DNA from: JBKCUI01 sp052161605
GTDB lineage: Bacteria > Planctomycetota > Planctomycetia > Pirellulales > Pirellulaceae
Assembly: GCA_052161605.1 (NCBI GenBank)
Contig: CP197409.1
Length of the DNA stretch: 64,000 bases
Reading direction: 5' to 3' (one strand)
Shown piece after piece: positions 43,439 to 53,160 of the stretch. Below the pieces are notes generated by a model. The model was not told the origin of the DNA. It searched no databases and saw nothing but the letters and a program-made list of their open reading frames with translations. Both the position numbers and the translations under genes were made by a program. Position 1 is the stretch's first letter. Every line of letters starts with the position of its first letter.

Positions 43439-44683
43439 ATGTACGTCATCAAGTGGTATCGGGGTTGGTTAGTTTTTCTCTTTATATGGATGTTCGTTAC
43501 CTCTAATGCTTTAGCACGACAGGACTTTCAATCATTCGTATCGAATGCCAGCTACAACGAAGCAATCGCCTACTATCGCAAGGCCGTCGAGCTAAACAAA
43601 GGAGATGATCAGGCCCGTTTTCGGCTCGGCGTCGCTCAATTTTTGAAAACGTTTGAAGAATTGGGCCAATCGTGGTACCGATACGGGCAGGTAGACAATT
43701 TCCTACTCGGGTCCGTACCTCTTTTTCGATTGAATATTCCGAGCAATCCAACGCCTGAGTCCATCGACTATCAGCAATTTCGTTCGATTATTCAATCAGC
43801 ATTGGATGGACTTCAACATGCTGAATCGACCTTGATGGGGGTCACAGCTGACGATGTCTTTATCGAATTGGATTTGCTCGGCATTCGATTGGACTGGAAT
43901 GCGAATCAACGAATCGATCATGACGATAACTTATTTGCAAGCTTGCGAGCGGTTTTGGGAAATCAAGCCCCTGCAAATGGTGCGCAAAGCTTTGTGGTTC
44001 GATTCGATGCGGCCGATGTGCAATGGCTGAGAGGGTATTGTCATCTATTGATGGCTGTATGCGAGTTTTTCTTGGCATATGATCACCAGGACTTTTGGAA
44101 TGTCGCGGCTCGCCGCATCTTCGCGAAAGCTCAAACCTCCTTCGAGTTTTTGAATGAGGAACCATCAAGGCAAGGTTACTACGAAACCAACATGATTCTA
44201 GACTTGATTGCCAGTATCCATCAGCTTCGCTTTACGCTTCGCGAACCAGAACTAATGCCCAAGGTGCTGGCTCACGTTAAGAAGACAATTCAATTGAGTC
44301 GAGATATGTGGAAACTGGTCGAGGCCGAGACAGACGATGATCGAGAGTGGATCCCTAATCCAAACCAAAAGCCACCATTTCCTGGAGCAGAGGTGTCGCG
44401 GGAAATGATCGATGGCTGGCACGATTTCCTGAACGAAGCCGAGGCAATTCTAGACGGCGAGAAATTGGTACCGTTTTGGAGGGGCGACAATCCTAAACGA
44501 GGAGTAAATCTAAATCGCTTTTTTAATTCCCCTGCGGACTTAGACGTCGTGCTGTGGGTTCATGGCAGTGGGGCAATCCCTTTTTTGCAATCCGATCTGC
44601 CTGTTACTTCTAAAGAGACATGGAATCGCTTCGAACGTATCTTTCAAGGTGAGTTTATCGGATTCGCAATTTGGTTTAATTGA
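43439..44683 (+). CDS. Secreted TPR-like protein of unknown function
   Basis: A 414-residue predicted exported protein. The signal helix (WLVFLFIWMFVTSNALA) is followed by one clear TPR motif (YNEAIAYYRKAVELNKGDDQ, about residues 40-75). Next come about 300 mostly helical residues. A calcium-loop-like stretch (LDWNANQRIDHDDN, about residues 151-164) resembles dockerin or EF-hand loops. The remainder matches nothing I recognise. ATG at 43439, preceded by GGGGGACAG. It is divergent from the four-helix-bundle gene and convergent with the dehydrogenase gene that follows. It probably acts in the periplasm as a scaffold, but this is only suggested by the TPR. Confidence 0.72.
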   Translation: MYVIKWYRGWLVFLFIWMFVTSNALARQDFQSFVSNASYNEAIAYYRKAVELNKGDDQARFRLGVAQFLKTFEELGQSWYRYGQVDNFLLGSVPLFRLNIPSNPTPESIDYQQFRSIIQSALDGLQHAESTLMGVTADDVFIELDLLGIRLDWNANQRIDHDDNLFASLRAVLGNQAPANGAQSFVVRFDAADVQWLRGYCHLLMAVCEFFLAYDHQDFWNVAARRIFAKAQTSFEFLNEEPSRQGYYETNMILDLIASIHQLRFTLREPELMPKVLAHVKKTIQLSRDMWKLVEAETDDDREWIPNPNQKPPFPGAEVSREMIDGWHDFLNEAEAILDGEKLVPFWRGDNPKRGVNLNRFFNSPADLDVVLWVHGSGAIPFLQSDLPVTSKETWNRFERIFQGEFIGFAIWFN

Positions 44684-44732
44684 ATGCACATCAACGAGAC
44701 AAGCACAAGTTTCTCACTGTCACATTCTTGAA

Positions 44733-45620
44733 TTATTGTCGATTAACGACCAGCCACAAAGCCTGGGTACCTCGATCACCATAGCCCGCTGATTGAAGGT
44801 CTGCGTACAAGGATTTAGCGAGTTCTACGCCCGGAAGGGAAATCCCCAGTTTTGTTGCTTCGTCCAGGACAATACCCAAGTCCTTGACGAAATGGTCGAC
44901 AAAGAAGCCAGGGGAAAAATCATCCTTGAGGATTCTTGGTGCAAGATTACTCAAAGACCAACTGCCAGCTGCACCGGACGAAACGGAACCTAATACAGAC
45001 TCCGGATTTAGGCCACTGCGAGTCGCGTAGAGCAACGACTCGCACAAACCGACCATGCTGGAAGCAATCAAAATCTGATTGACCATTTTGGTATGCTGAC
45101 CTGAGCCAGCGGGACCTTGATAGAGATAGGTCTTGCCCATCAAAGCCCATAACGGCTCGAGTGCTTCGAATACGAATCGGTCACCGCCGACCATGATCGA
45201 TAAACGGGCCTCTTTGGCTCCGATATCGCCGCCCGATACGGGAGCATCCAATGCGGCAACTCCTTTACTCGATGCAACAGAGTATATCTGCTGTGCTAAC
45301 GAGGGCCGACTTGTCGTCATATCAACCAGAACAGATCCAGGCCGGAGCCCAGTCAGGACACCATCCGCTCCCAGTATCACTTCTTCGACATCGCTAGGAA
45401 AGCCAACCATTGTAAAGACGACATCACTCTGCTCCGCTACCTCGCGAGGCGAGGAACAAACTGCTGCGCCTATGTTAACAAGGTCTTTCGTTTTCGAAGC
45501 CGATCGATTGTAGACGGTAGCTTTGTAGCCCGCATTTATGAGGTGGGAACACATGCTGCGTCCCATCACTCCCGTGCCTATCCATCCGATTCGAGTGGTT
45601 TCCGGAGCAACGTTTATCAT
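44733..45620 (-). CDS. NAD(P)-dependent beta-hydroxyacid dehydrogenase (3-hydroxyisobutyrate dehydrogenase family)
   Basis: A 295-residue cytoplasmic dehydrogenase. Seen: the N-terminal Rossmann motif IGWIGTGVMGRSMCSHLINAG with an NRS strand end suggesting NADP use, the substrate loop DAPVSGGDIGAKEARLSIM, and the catalytic Lys in GSGQHTKMVNQIL. The family includes 3-hydroxyisobutyrate, tartronate semialdehyde and succinic semialdehyde reductases. The exact substrate is undecided. ATG at 45620. It begins only 4 bases after the purine nucleoside phosphorylase stop, so the two are co-transcribed, though no metabolic link is obvious. A tartronate semialdehyde role would fit the hydroxypyruvate-isomerase-like gene elsewhere in the window, which is speculative. 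Confidence 0.9.
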   Translation of the reverse strand: MINVAPETTRIGWIGTGVMGRSMCSHLINAGYKATVYNRSASKTKDLVNIGAAVCSSPREVAEQSDVVFTMVGFPSDVEEVILGADGVLTGLRPGSVLVDMTTSRPSLAQQIYSVASSKGVAALDAPVSGGDIGAKEARLSIMVGGDRFVFEALEPLWALMGKTYLYQGPAGSGQHTKMVNQILIASSMVGLCESLLYATRSGLNPESVLGSVSSGAAGSWSLSNLAPRILKDDFSPGFFVDHFVKDLGIVLDEATKLGISLPGVELAKSLYADLQSAGYGDRGTQALWLVVNRQ

Positions 45621-45624
45621 GATA

Positions 45625-46464
45625 TTATTTCTTGAACTTTTCTTTTTCGTATTCTAAAACCCCGGTCACAAGCTTGGTAAGGCGAGGTTCCGCCTCGTTT
45701 GCAATGGCGATGATTTTTTGAACGTCAGCTTCCTCCAGTGCGTCTGGTAGACACATATCGGTAATCACCGAAAATCCGACGCATCGCATTCCCGAGTGTA
45801 CCGCAACGATGACCTCTGGAACGGTTGACATACCAACAACATCGGCACCTATCATTCGCAAGAATCTGTACTCGGCCCGTGTTTCCAGATTGGGACCAGC
45901 CACTGCCACGAACACTCCGCGATGAGCAACAATATCGTTTTTGCGGGCTACGCGGAGGGCCGCCTCGATCAAGTCGTGATCATAAGGTGCAGACATATCG
46001 GGAAATCGAGGCCCGAGTCTATCGTCGTTAATGCCGATTAGCGGATTGTCGCCCAGCAAATTGATCTGGTCGTCGATGAGCATAATGTCACCGGCTTTGT
46101 AGAACGGATTCATGCCACCGCAAGCATTGGAAACGACCAACAATTCGGCTCCCATCGCCTTCATGATGCGAACCGGCAGCGTGATTTCTTTGAGCGAGTA
46201 GCCCTCGTACATGTGAAACCGCCCTTCCATCGCCATAACAGGCAGTCCACATAGCATCCCGCAAACCAAACGTCCTCGGTGCGAAGTGGCTGTCGACTTG
46301 AGGAAGTGAGGAATATCTCCATAGTCCAAGGTAGCTTCGACTTCAATACGTTCCACCAATGGGCCCAGCCCGGTACCGAGAATGATCCCAGCGTGTGGAG
46401 TGCGATTCCACGCTTTTTTGATTACAGTACAAGCGTCCTGGATTTTATCGTAAAGGTCTAGCAT
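45625..46464 (-). CDS. punA: Purine nucleoside phosphorylase (trimeric type)
   Basis: A 279-residue purine nucleoside phosphorylase of the trimeric, mammalian-like class, which splits purine nucleosides into base and ribose-1-phosphate in the salvage pathway. Seen: GIILGTGLGPLV, the phosphate-binding SHRGRLVCG, MEGRFHMYEGY, LVVSNACGGMNP, the base-pocket Glu in GPNLETRAEYRFLR and MSTVPEVIVAVHSGM. Length and motif order are normal. ATG at 46464. The dehydrogenase gene follows after 4 bases. Confidence 0.95.
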   Translation of the reverse strand: MLDLYDKIQDACTVIKKAWNRTPHAGIILGTGLGPLVERIEVEATLDYGDIPHFLKSTATSHRGRLVCGMLCGLPVMAMEGRFHMYEGYSLKEITLPVRIMKAMGAELLVVSNACGGMNPFYKAGDIMLIDDQINLLGDNPLIGINDDRLGPRFPDMSAPYDHDLIEAALRVARKNDIVAHRGVFVAVAGPNLETRAEYRFLRMIGADVVGMSTVPEVIVAVHSGMRCVGFSVITDMCLPDALEEADVQKIIAIANEAEPRLTKLVTGVLEYEKEKFKK

Positions 46465-46596
46465 TTGGTTCCGGTCGGTGTTGTTTGGTATGTGGCTTGG
46501 GATCCCTGGGAAGACAGTAATCCGCTTTTACGTTTTCGGCTCTTCGTCACGAGACGAGCGTTCTAGACGAGCATTGTAGTGGACTTCGCCAAACGC

Positions 46597-47103
46597 TCAA
46601 CGAAACATCTGAAATTGGCCAACGGCTTCAAATGCGTATTCGAAATGCCGAAGCGATGGGCCTCCGTTGGCAGAGTTAGCGATGACTTCGATGACATCGG
46701 CCCGACCAGGCGTGCCCCATAACCGATGCTGCTTGTAGTAACGGAGTGCGGTATCAGTGATCTTTTTCTGCTTTTTCTCATCCACACGATCTGCTGGACC
46801 AGTTCCGTCAAGCGACTCATTCTCCCAGGCTTTTACCTCAACAAAGACAATCATTCGATTCTTGTACGAAGCAATCAAATCGATTTCGCCCGTTCTCGTC
46901 CGGAACGATCGTTCTAGAATGAGATAGCCCTTTCGTTCCAGCAGCATGGCAGCCAATCGCTCTCCATAGGCACCGAGCGGCTCGTCCGGATTCTTGGGAG
47001 GGTAGGGGAGGGCTAGTCGTCGACGGAGCCGTATTCTTTGAAATGTTTCCCATGGCATTAGCATCCATGCGAAGAAACGAGCCCAATGATGTGACCGACT
47101 CAT
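46597..47103 (-). CDS. yraN: YraN-family (UPF0102) endonuclease-like protein
   Basis: A 168-residue protein. Its C-terminal 120 residues are the YraN/UPF0102 domain: GAYGERLAAMLLERKGYLIL, then RTRTGEIDLIASYKNRMIVF and VEVKAWENES. The E, D and ExK residues form a PD-(D/E)xK nuclease-like site. The domain is related to Holliday-junction resolvases, and its function is not settled. A basic N-terminal extension of about 40 residues precedes it, longer than usual. ATG at 47103. It lies 35 bases after aroDE on the same strand. Confidence 0.93.
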   Translation of the reverse strand: MSRSHHWARFFAWMLMPWETFQRIRLRRRLALPYPPKNPDEPLGAYGERLAAMLLERKGYLILERSFRTRTGEIDLIASYKNRMIVFVEVKAWENESLDGTGPADRVDEKKQKKITDTALRYYKQHRLWGTPGRADVIEVIANSANGGPSLRHFEYAFEAVGQFQMFR

Positions 47104-47138
47104 AGCAGGCTCCCAGAAAGACGGTTTCCACCCGAGCC

Positions 47139-48674
47139 CTAAATCTCGAACACTGCGGAATCCTCGTCGTCGTCTTCCTCTAGATCTTTGTAGTTTATTG
47201 GTGAAATCGCCTTTTTGATGGTTTTGACCATAACGGGTATTGGAGGCTCTTTACCTGTGAAGAGACGATATTGGTAGGCAGCTTGGCGGACGAACATCTG
47301 CAATCCAGTTACGACAGGACATTTTGCCGCCCTCGCTCCCTTGATAAACAAAGTCTGTTCCGGGTTGTAGATGGTGTCAAAGACGAGAGTTTCCCCGTTC
47401 AGCTTGGCTGTCTCAAATGGGCTTTCGTCCATCTCTGGGAACATTCCCACGGGAGTACCGTTTACCAAAATGTCGGGCACAACGATGTGCCGATCAGCCC
47501 AGGTGACCGTTTTGCCATTGACGGCGGCAGCAAGCTCATTCGCGGCTTGGGCATTACGAGCAGTGATGGTAACTCGGGCTCCTCGTTGAGCTAACCCGTA
47601 TGCGACAGCTTTCGAAACTCCTCCTGCACCGAGAATCAGCACGGATACTTTTTCAAAGCCGTTCTTTGGACTGCGGAATTTGTCATAAGCCTCCGTGAGA
47701 CAGTCCATTGCTGCACGGTAGTCTGTGTTGTATCCAACAAGTTCTCCGTCGGCAAAGATCACGGTGTTACAAGCACCTATGCCGTGCGCCGCCGATTCGG
47801 CTTGCGTTAGTTTGGAAAGGATCGCTGATTTGTGAGGAATCGTAACACTGAGTCCGCCAATGTTTTGCTCCTGACACCATTGGAGAAAGAAATCGAGATC
47901 TTGTGGAGCAACACGAAAAGGCAGATATCGGCTATCGACCTCGTGAGCCTGGAACGAAGCGTTATGAATGAGCGGACTGTAGGATTGGGCAACGGGATCC
48001 GCGACAACTCCAAAGAGTTGGGTTTCCGGGCGTATCGTCTCCGCACGGTAGATATTGACCATCTGCTCGTAACTTAGCTGACCTGGTGCAACGCGTTTGT
48101 CTGCATTGAAGACGCAATAAGTAAAAGGAGCTCCGTAGCGACTAGCCAAGATTCTGGTGGGGGTCCCATAATCCCCCATGCTGATCCCAATCGTAGGAAC
48201 CTTGGCAGACTTCATCAACTCAAACATCCTCGCGGTATCGCGAAACGAATTGGATTGAGCTGCGATTTTGACGATATCGGCATCAACTTTGCAGAGCCCA
48301 TTGTGGATGCTGTGGAGATCGGTCGGCGTTCCCTCAAAGTTGTGTACGCTGACAATTCGTTTCGTCTTACCGTACCTCGGTATTTTGGTCGCCGTATCGT
48401 CCTCCAGATCAACATACTCGACCCCCATGGCAATCGCTGATCTCAAGAGCATTAGCCGCTCCTCTTCGGTCCGTTCCCAGCGCCCCCCATCCTCACGGCG
48501 TCTACAGGTAACAACGACGGGGGTCGGGCGATTTTTTAGAAGTCTCGAAAGGTCGATGCTCCGACCGATATAGTCCAGCCTGAGCTCCACGAGCTTTGCA
48601 CCTTGTTCAGCAACCTGCTGATGTTCGGTGATCATGTGTTTGTGACGTGTTCTGGCAATCGTGACGCAAAGCAT
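47139..48674 (-). CDS. aroDE: Bifunctional 3-dehydroquinate dehydratase (type I)/shikimate dehydrogenase
   Basis: A 511-residue fusion performing two consecutive steps of the shikimate pathway. Residues 1-210 are a type I dehydroquinate dehydratase, with Schiff-base Lys136 (VDADIVKIAAQ) and the His111 partner (SVHNFEGTP). Residues from about 217 on are the shikimate dehydrogenase, with FGVVADPVAQSYSPLIHNAS (substrate site), GGLSVTIPHKSAIL and the NADP-binding ILGAGGVSKAVAYGLAQRGA. Such fusions are found in plants, chlamydiae and planctomycetes. A short acidic C-terminus ends the protein. ATG at 48674. The amidotransferase of chorismate use lies just upstream, so aromatic biosynthesis is a shared theme. 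Confidence 0.95.
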   Translation of the reverse strand: MLCVTIARTRHKHMITEHQQVAEQGAKLVELRLDYIGRSIDLSRLLKNRPTPVVVTCRRREDGGRWERTEEERLMLLRSAIAMGVEYVDLEDDTATKIPRYGKTKRIVSVHNFEGTPTDLHSIHNGLCKVDADIVKIAAQSNSFRDTARMFELMKSAKVPTIGISMGDYGTPTRILASRYGAPFTYCVFNADKRVAPGQLSYEQMVNIYRAETIRPETQLFGVVADPVAQSYSPLIHNASFQAHEVDSRYLPFRVAPQDLDFFLQWCQEQNIGGLSVTIPHKSAILSKLTQAESAAHGIGACNTVIFADGELVGYNTDYRAAMDCLTEAYDKFRSPKNGFEKVSVLILGAGGVSKAVAYGLAQRGARVTITARNAQAANELAAAVNGKTVTWADRHIVVPDILVNGTPVGMFPEMDESPFETAKLNGETLVFDTIYNPEQTLFIKGARAAKCPVVTGLQMFVRQAAYQYRLFTGKEPPIPVMVKTIKKAISPINYKDLEEDDDEDSAVFEI

Positions 48675-48813
48675 GCTGTTAGGGCGGGGAAAGAGTAAAT
48701 TTGGGAAAAAGATGCACGAACAAGCTAGGTAAGACGAACGAGCTAGGTGGGACGAACAGGCTATGTGGGCCGAAATAGAGGGTGGAAATCAGAACTCACA
48801 GACGCAACAACAT

Positions 48814-49425
48814 TCAATTCGACGGCGACATGGTGACTGTACCACCCCAGTTTAAAAATCGACTGAGTAGCATTACGCCCGGCTCCGTCAAAAAGCTTTC
48901 GGGATGGAACTGCCAACCTTCCACTGCGAATTTTTTATGTCTAACCCCCATAATAATTCGATTTCCCTGTTCGTCTTCTACCCAAGCCGAAACGTCTAGG
49001 CATTCTGGAAGGCTTTCTGGCAAAATCACCAGGGAATGATATCGGGTCGCGATGAATGGATTCGGGATTCCCTCAAACAGTCCTTGATTGTCATGCGAAA
49101 TCTGATCTGTTTTGCCGTGCATTAACTTGGGAGCCCGAACGATTTTTCCACCAAAAGCTTGGCCAATCGACTGGTGCCCCAAACAAACGCCGAGAATGGG
49201 GTACTCCGAATGCAACTCTCGCACAACTTCTAAACAGACACCTGCCTCGTTGGGCGTACAAGGACCAGGCGAGAGGATAATTCGGTCCGGATTCAGTTCG
49301 CGGATGGCATCAATGGAAAGCTCGTCATTTCGGTAAGTACGGACATCCAGCTTCGGGTCAATCTCCCCCAGTCGCTGCACGATGTTGTAGGTAAACGAGT
49401 CATAATTATCAATGAGAAGAATCAT
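48814..49425 (-). CDS. trpG: Glutamine amidotransferase subunit of anthranilate/4-amino-4-deoxychorismate synthase
   Basis: A 203-residue class I glutamine amidotransferase that supplies ammonia to the chorismate-using partner. Seen: LIDNYDSFTYNIVQ at the N-terminus, ILSPGPCTPNEAG, the nucleophile Cys81 in LGVCLGHQSIGQAFGG and the His-Glu pair in WQFHPESFLT. It may serve TrpE, PabB or both, and sequence alone does not decide. ATG at 49425. It lies 62 bases after a membrane-protein gene and 139 bases before aroDE on the same strand. No trpE is adjacent. Confidence 0.93.
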   Translation of the reverse strand: MILLIDNYDSFTYNIVQRLGEIDPKLDVRTYRNDELSIDAIRELNPDRIILSPGPCTPNEAGVCLEVVRELHSEYPILGVCLGHQSIGQAFGGKIVRAPKLMHGKTDQISHDNQGLFEGIPNPFIATRYHSLVILPESLPECLDVSAWVEDEQGNRIIMGVRHKKFAVEGWQFHPESFLTEPGVMLLSRFLNWGGTVTMSPSN

Positions 49426-49487
49426 GAAGCGATTATAGGCGGCTGGATACGAATTGCCAGCCGAGAACCCGCCGTCCCAACCGGGAT

Positions 49488-50942
49488 CTAGGCAGCATTG
49501 GAACTCTCTAGCGGTGGAATCACCTTAACGACCTTGCGCCGGCGTGGCTTTACGACCTCTAAAGCCAAGCAATAATCCAAGTTCGGCCTAAAAATGGTCA
49601 AGAGAGCTAAGGGGACGAACCAAGCCAAATACAAGCCACCGCCAAAACCATGCCATACCTGAGTGGCGGCCATCAACGCAGCTGAACAAGACATTAGTGT
49701 CGATAAGCTTTTCTGAGGGGGCCAGGCCACAAAGGACAAGCTCAAAAGCACGAACAATACGATGAGCGGCAATCGGACCACCGGGTTCCAGCCCAAGCCC
49801 CAAATTCCATCCATCCCTGTCATGGCGATTTGCTTTACTCCGAACATGTATCCGAGATGCTGCAAAACGTCATTCGGATGCAAAGCAATCATCACGACCA
49901 CCAGCGATCCTATCGAAACAGCAATACCGCCTGTAAATCGGCGAATACCTCTCTGCCAATAAAAACTGCACCAAAGGGGCAGCAATGAAAATGGGTAGTA
50001 AACAATCCCTGCGGCACAACCGAGACAAAGTCCGGCCGCAAAGGGTTGGCGATACAATAAGACGGCGAGCAACAACAAAGCGCTGGGCAGAACATGGTCC
50101 ACACGCCCTGTCATGTGTAACGTGTAGGGCAGCAACAAATAAAATGTGGCCACACCCACGCCGGTTTTAAAGTTTCCGAAATGCCAGTAACCGATCGCAA
50201 CAATGGAAAGCACCATGACGAGGCTTGCACCAATCGCCAACGAGCGAGCGAGTAACAATTTCACTCCTCCCGCTCCCGAAGCCCCCTCTACCGTCGGGCC
50301 CGATACAGGATCGTGAATCGTCGAAATACTCGGCAATGCCGCCATTAATATGTAGCCAGGCCCAGCCGATGGACCTTGCTTAAGAGGTTCACTCGGTTGG
50401 CTCACCGCGACGTTTACCAACAAATACACCAGCATCGATATGCCGAGAAACAGCATCCCGCCGCTGCTTAGGTTCGGATCCAGCATGGGCCGCCTAACAA
50501 TGGATGTATCCAACAACATCCTAGTCACAAGCAATACAGCCATCACAATCAGCCAGAGGTAGCCGATATAAAGCAACGTGTTGTTCGATGCCTCGGCCTT
50601 GCGTTTGGACGCAAGCAACGGGGATGCGCCTTGCGAATCTGTAGATGAAGAAATCACCGAGGTCGAACCGCCGACAGCTTCCGAAACGCTTACCGAAGAA
50701 TTCTCGGCCGTTGTCTCAGCAGGAGCTACCATCTCCGTCTTTGCTGCGGCGATCTGCTTTCGGCTGGCTCCCTCGTATACTAATAGGATTCCAGGAGTGA
50801 AAAGTAGGATCAAGAAGATGTCCAGATTCCTAAGCGACCAGAATCGATGGAACATCAGGAACAACCCAATCACCAAAAACGAAGACAGAAACACCCACAC
50901 GGGGGGATCTAGTCTAAGATAGTGGAATAGGAATTCGTTCAT
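49488..50942 (-). CDS. Polytopic membrane protein of unknown function
   Basis: A 484-residue integral membrane protein with about ten predicted helices (for example VFLSSFLVIGLFLMFHRFW, NTLLYIGYLWLIVMAVLLVT and LPLIVLFVLLSLSFVAWP). Between helices 2 and 3 lies a Ser/Ala-rich cytoplasmic or periplasmic loop of about 50 residues. The overall pattern is like GT87/DUF2029-type glycosyltransferase relatives, but I see no firm catalytic motif. The ATG at 50942 is preferred over a TTG at 50969, as the protein's first helix follows at a normal distance. It is divergent from the LuxR-type regulator, with 285 bases between the starts, and upstream of the TrpG gene. Confidence 0.75.
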   Translation of the reverse strand: MNEFLFHYLRLDPPVWVFLSSFLVIGLFLMFHRFWSLRNLDIFLILLFTPGILLVYEGASRKQIAAAKTEMVAPAETTAENSSVSVSEAVGGSTSVISSSTDSQGASPLLASKRKAEASNNTLLYIGYLWLIVMAVLLVTRMLLDTSIVRRPMLDPNLSSGGMLFLGISMLVYLLVNVAVSQPSEPLKQGPSAGPGYILMAALPSISTIHDPVSGPTVEGASGAGGVKLLLARSLAIGASLVMVLSIVAIGYWHFGNFKTGVGVATFYLLLPYTLHMTGRVDHVLPSALLLLAVLLYRQPFAAGLCLGCAAGIVYYPFSLLPLWCSFYWQRGIRRFTGGIAVSIGSLVVVMIALHPNDVLQHLGYMFGVKQIAMTGMDGIWGLGWNPVVRLPLIVLFVLLSLSFVAWPPQKSLSTLMSCSAALMAATQVWHGFGGGLYLAWFVPLALLTIFRPNLDYCLALEVVKPRRRKVVKVIPPLESSNAA

Positions 50943-51227
50943 ACCGATAGCATGCGCGATTCGGCCCAAAAGTACAACACAGCTCGCATCTGGAAAATAA
51001 ATTTAGAAAATCTTCGCTTTTCCAATTGCACCATGTGCCCCCTTTTCACGGCATTTACGGCACTCTCCCCCACTGCGACTCTACGACTCCCCGCCAGAAG
51101 TAGGGGGCGAGTCATGACTATCCTTACTCAAAGCCTTCGGGAAAAAGGATACAATCTCGCGTATTGGTTGTAGTAGGTAGCTCAATTCGAGTCGGCTTGT
51201 TCGGAGTCATAACAACGCCAAATCGCC

Positions 51228-51935
51228 ATGATCCAAGAACCACTTCAATCGCTTCACGTGTCAACAGACAGTCAATTTGCCATCCGAATACTGAGCCAAC
51301 CCTCGCTGGTTCTCCTGGACCTAGCCAAGTCCTCGACTGCGCCGTTCTCGTTATTTTCGCGGGACCTGTTTGGGAGATTTCTCTTTATAAGTCCGTCCGC
51401 AGAGTCGGTTTTGGACCGCTCGGCGAATGAGCTAATTCAGTTCTCGCTATTGGCCTACTTGACCGACAACCCGTGCAACCAAAAACTTCGCCAGGCTTGG
51501 GGGCCCAAATCAAGTGCCGAAACGGGTAGTTTTCTGGTGGAAATCTATGGCTCTCATGGAGAAATTGTTCGTGCCGAACTCACCGAGATCGCCATTCGAT
51601 CTGAACATAAAATTATTGGTTACGCCGGATTTATCAAGAGAGCAGAGCTTACAGAACATGCTCTTGCGACAGATGTAGAACTCGATGATCGCGAGGTTAT
51701 GCAACGTGCTGCGTCGCTTTCTAAGGTTGAGCGACAAGTGGCAGAGCTAGTTGTAGATGGACATATGAACAAACGCATGGCTAACATTCTCGACGTCGCG
51801 GTTCGCACGATTGAAACCCGTCGGGCTAGGGTTATGTCAAAGATGCGTGCGAAATCCTTGCCGCACTTGGTCCAAATGTGGCTGAGAGTGAGACAGATAG
51901 AAGCCGAATCCAAGATCTCACGAGACTTTGATTAG
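51228..51935 (+). CDS. LuxR-type transcriptional regulator with PAS-like N-terminal domain
   Basis: A 235-residue DNA-binding protein. The C-terminal 65 residues are a GerE/LuxR helix-turn-helix (LSKVERQVAELVVDGHMNKR then TIETRRARVMSKMRAKS). The N-terminal part is a PAS-like sensor (FSRDLFGRFLFISPSAESVL through HKIIGYAGFIKR). No receiver Asp or kinase partner is seen, so it is not a normal response regulator. The ligand, if any, is unknown. ATG at 51228. The threonine dehydrogenase gene follows 100 bases later in the same direction, but whether it is a target is unknown. Confidence 0.85.
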   Translation: MIQEPLQSLHVSTDSQFAIRILSQPSLVLLDLAKSSTAPFSLFSRDLFGRFLFISPSAESVLDRSANELIQFSLLAYLTDNPCNQKLRQAWGPKSSAETGSFLVEIYGSHGEIVRAELTEIAIRSEHKIIGYAGFIKRAELTEHALATDVELDDREVMQRAASLSKVERQVAELVVDGHMNKRMANILDVAVRTIETRRARVMSKMRAKSLPHLVQMWLRVRQIEAESKISRDFD

Positions 51936-52035
51936 ACGATTCTGACTGGCAATCTCCCCCCTCTTTGCGTTATCTTTCTTCGCTTCACTAAGCAACATTC
52001 GCTCAGTCGACGCAGAACCACCAAAGAGCAGATCT

Positions 52036-53073
52036 ATGCAGGCGCTTGTTAAATCGAAACGGGAACCAGGACTCGAACTACAGGAGGTTCCAGTTCCCAA
52101 AATTGGCATTAATGACTGTCTAATTCGCGTTCACAAAACCGGTATTTGCGGAACGGACCTTCACATCTACAACTGGGATGCTTGGGCTCAAAAAACGATC
52201 CCTGTTCCCATGGTGGTTGGCCATGAATTCGTGGGCGAAATCGTCGAAGTTGGTTCGAATGTTACCGACTTTTTTCCGGGAGAAATCGTCTCCGGTGAGG
52301 GGCACGTCGTGTGCGGACGATGCCGAAATTGTCTAGCTGGTCGACGGCATCTGTGCAAAGATACATTGGGTGTCGGCGTGAACAGACAAGGTGCCTTTGC
52401 CGAATACGTCGCCTTGCCAATGACGAACATTTGGCATCACAAACCAGGCATTGATCTCGACATTGCGTCCATCTTTGATCCACTCGGAAATGCAGTTCAC
52501 ACCGCCCTCGCGTTCGATTGCCTCGGAGAGGATGTACTGATTACAGGTGCCGGCCCCATCGGTTTGATGGCGTGTGCTGTGACGAAGTTCTCTGGGGCTC
52601 GCCATATTGTGATATCCGACCTCAACCCCTATCGCCTCGATCTTGCACGAAAGATGGGGGCTACGGTTGCATTCGATCCGAGGCAGCGCGACATCCAGGA
52701 GGTCACGAAATCCCTAGGAATGAAAGAAGGCTTTGATGTCGGCCTAGAAATGTCGGGTTCCCCCGCAGCCCTGCGAACTATGCTCGAAAACATGTGCCAC
52801 GGAGGAAAAATCGCTATGCTCGGTATCCCCTCAGAGCCCATCGCTATCGACTGGAATCTCGTCGTTTTTAACATGCTGACCATTCGCGGGATCTACGGTC
52901 GCGAAATGTACGAAACTTGGTACAAGATGAGCGTTCTACTGGAAAGCGGAATGGATATAAGCCAGGTGATTACGCACCGGTTTGACTATCGCGATTTCCA
53001 AAAAGGATTTGAGGCCATGAGACAAGGCAATTGCGGTAAAGTCGTTCTCGATTGGACGACTGCTGGGGCCTAA
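52036..53073 (+). CDS. tdh: L-threonine 3-dehydrogenase
   Basis: A 345-residue zinc-dependent medium-chain dehydrogenase that oxidises threonine to 2-amino-3-ketobutyrate using NAD. Seen: catalytic zinc site TGICGTDLHIYNWDAW with the GHEFVGE pair, the structural zinc cluster CGRCRNCLAGRRHLC, KDTLGVGVNRQGAFAEYV and the NAD fold ITGAGPIGLMACAVTKF. Length matches E. coli Tdh (341). ATG at 52036. The usual partner gene kbl, which splits the product to glycine and acetyl-CoA, is not adjacent. Glycine made this way could feed the glycine-riboswitch-controlled GcvP, but that is inference. Confidence 0.95.
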   Translation: MQALVKSKREPGLELQEVPVPKIGINDCLIRVHKTGICGTDLHIYNWDAWAQKTIPVPMVVGHEFVGEIVEVGSNVTDFFPGEIVSGEGHVVCGRCRNCLAGRRHLCKDTLGVGVNRQGAFAEYVALPMTNIWHHKPGIDLDIASIFDPLGNAVHTALAFDCLGEDVLITGAGPIGLMACAVTKFSGARHIVISDLNPYRLDLARKMGATVAFDPRQRDIQEVTKSLGMKEGFDVGLEMSGSPAALRTMLENMCHGGKIAMLGIPSEPIAIDWNLVVFNMLTIRGIYGREMYETWYKMSVLLESGMDISQVITHRFDYRDFQKGFEAMRQGNCGKVVLDWTTAGA

Positions 53074-53160
53074 ATTCCTATCAACCTGGAACTCTGTCAA
53101 CCTGGATCGCCGTGCCGAATGCCAGACACGGGATCGCTCGCTTTTTCCGGAAAACCAAAA

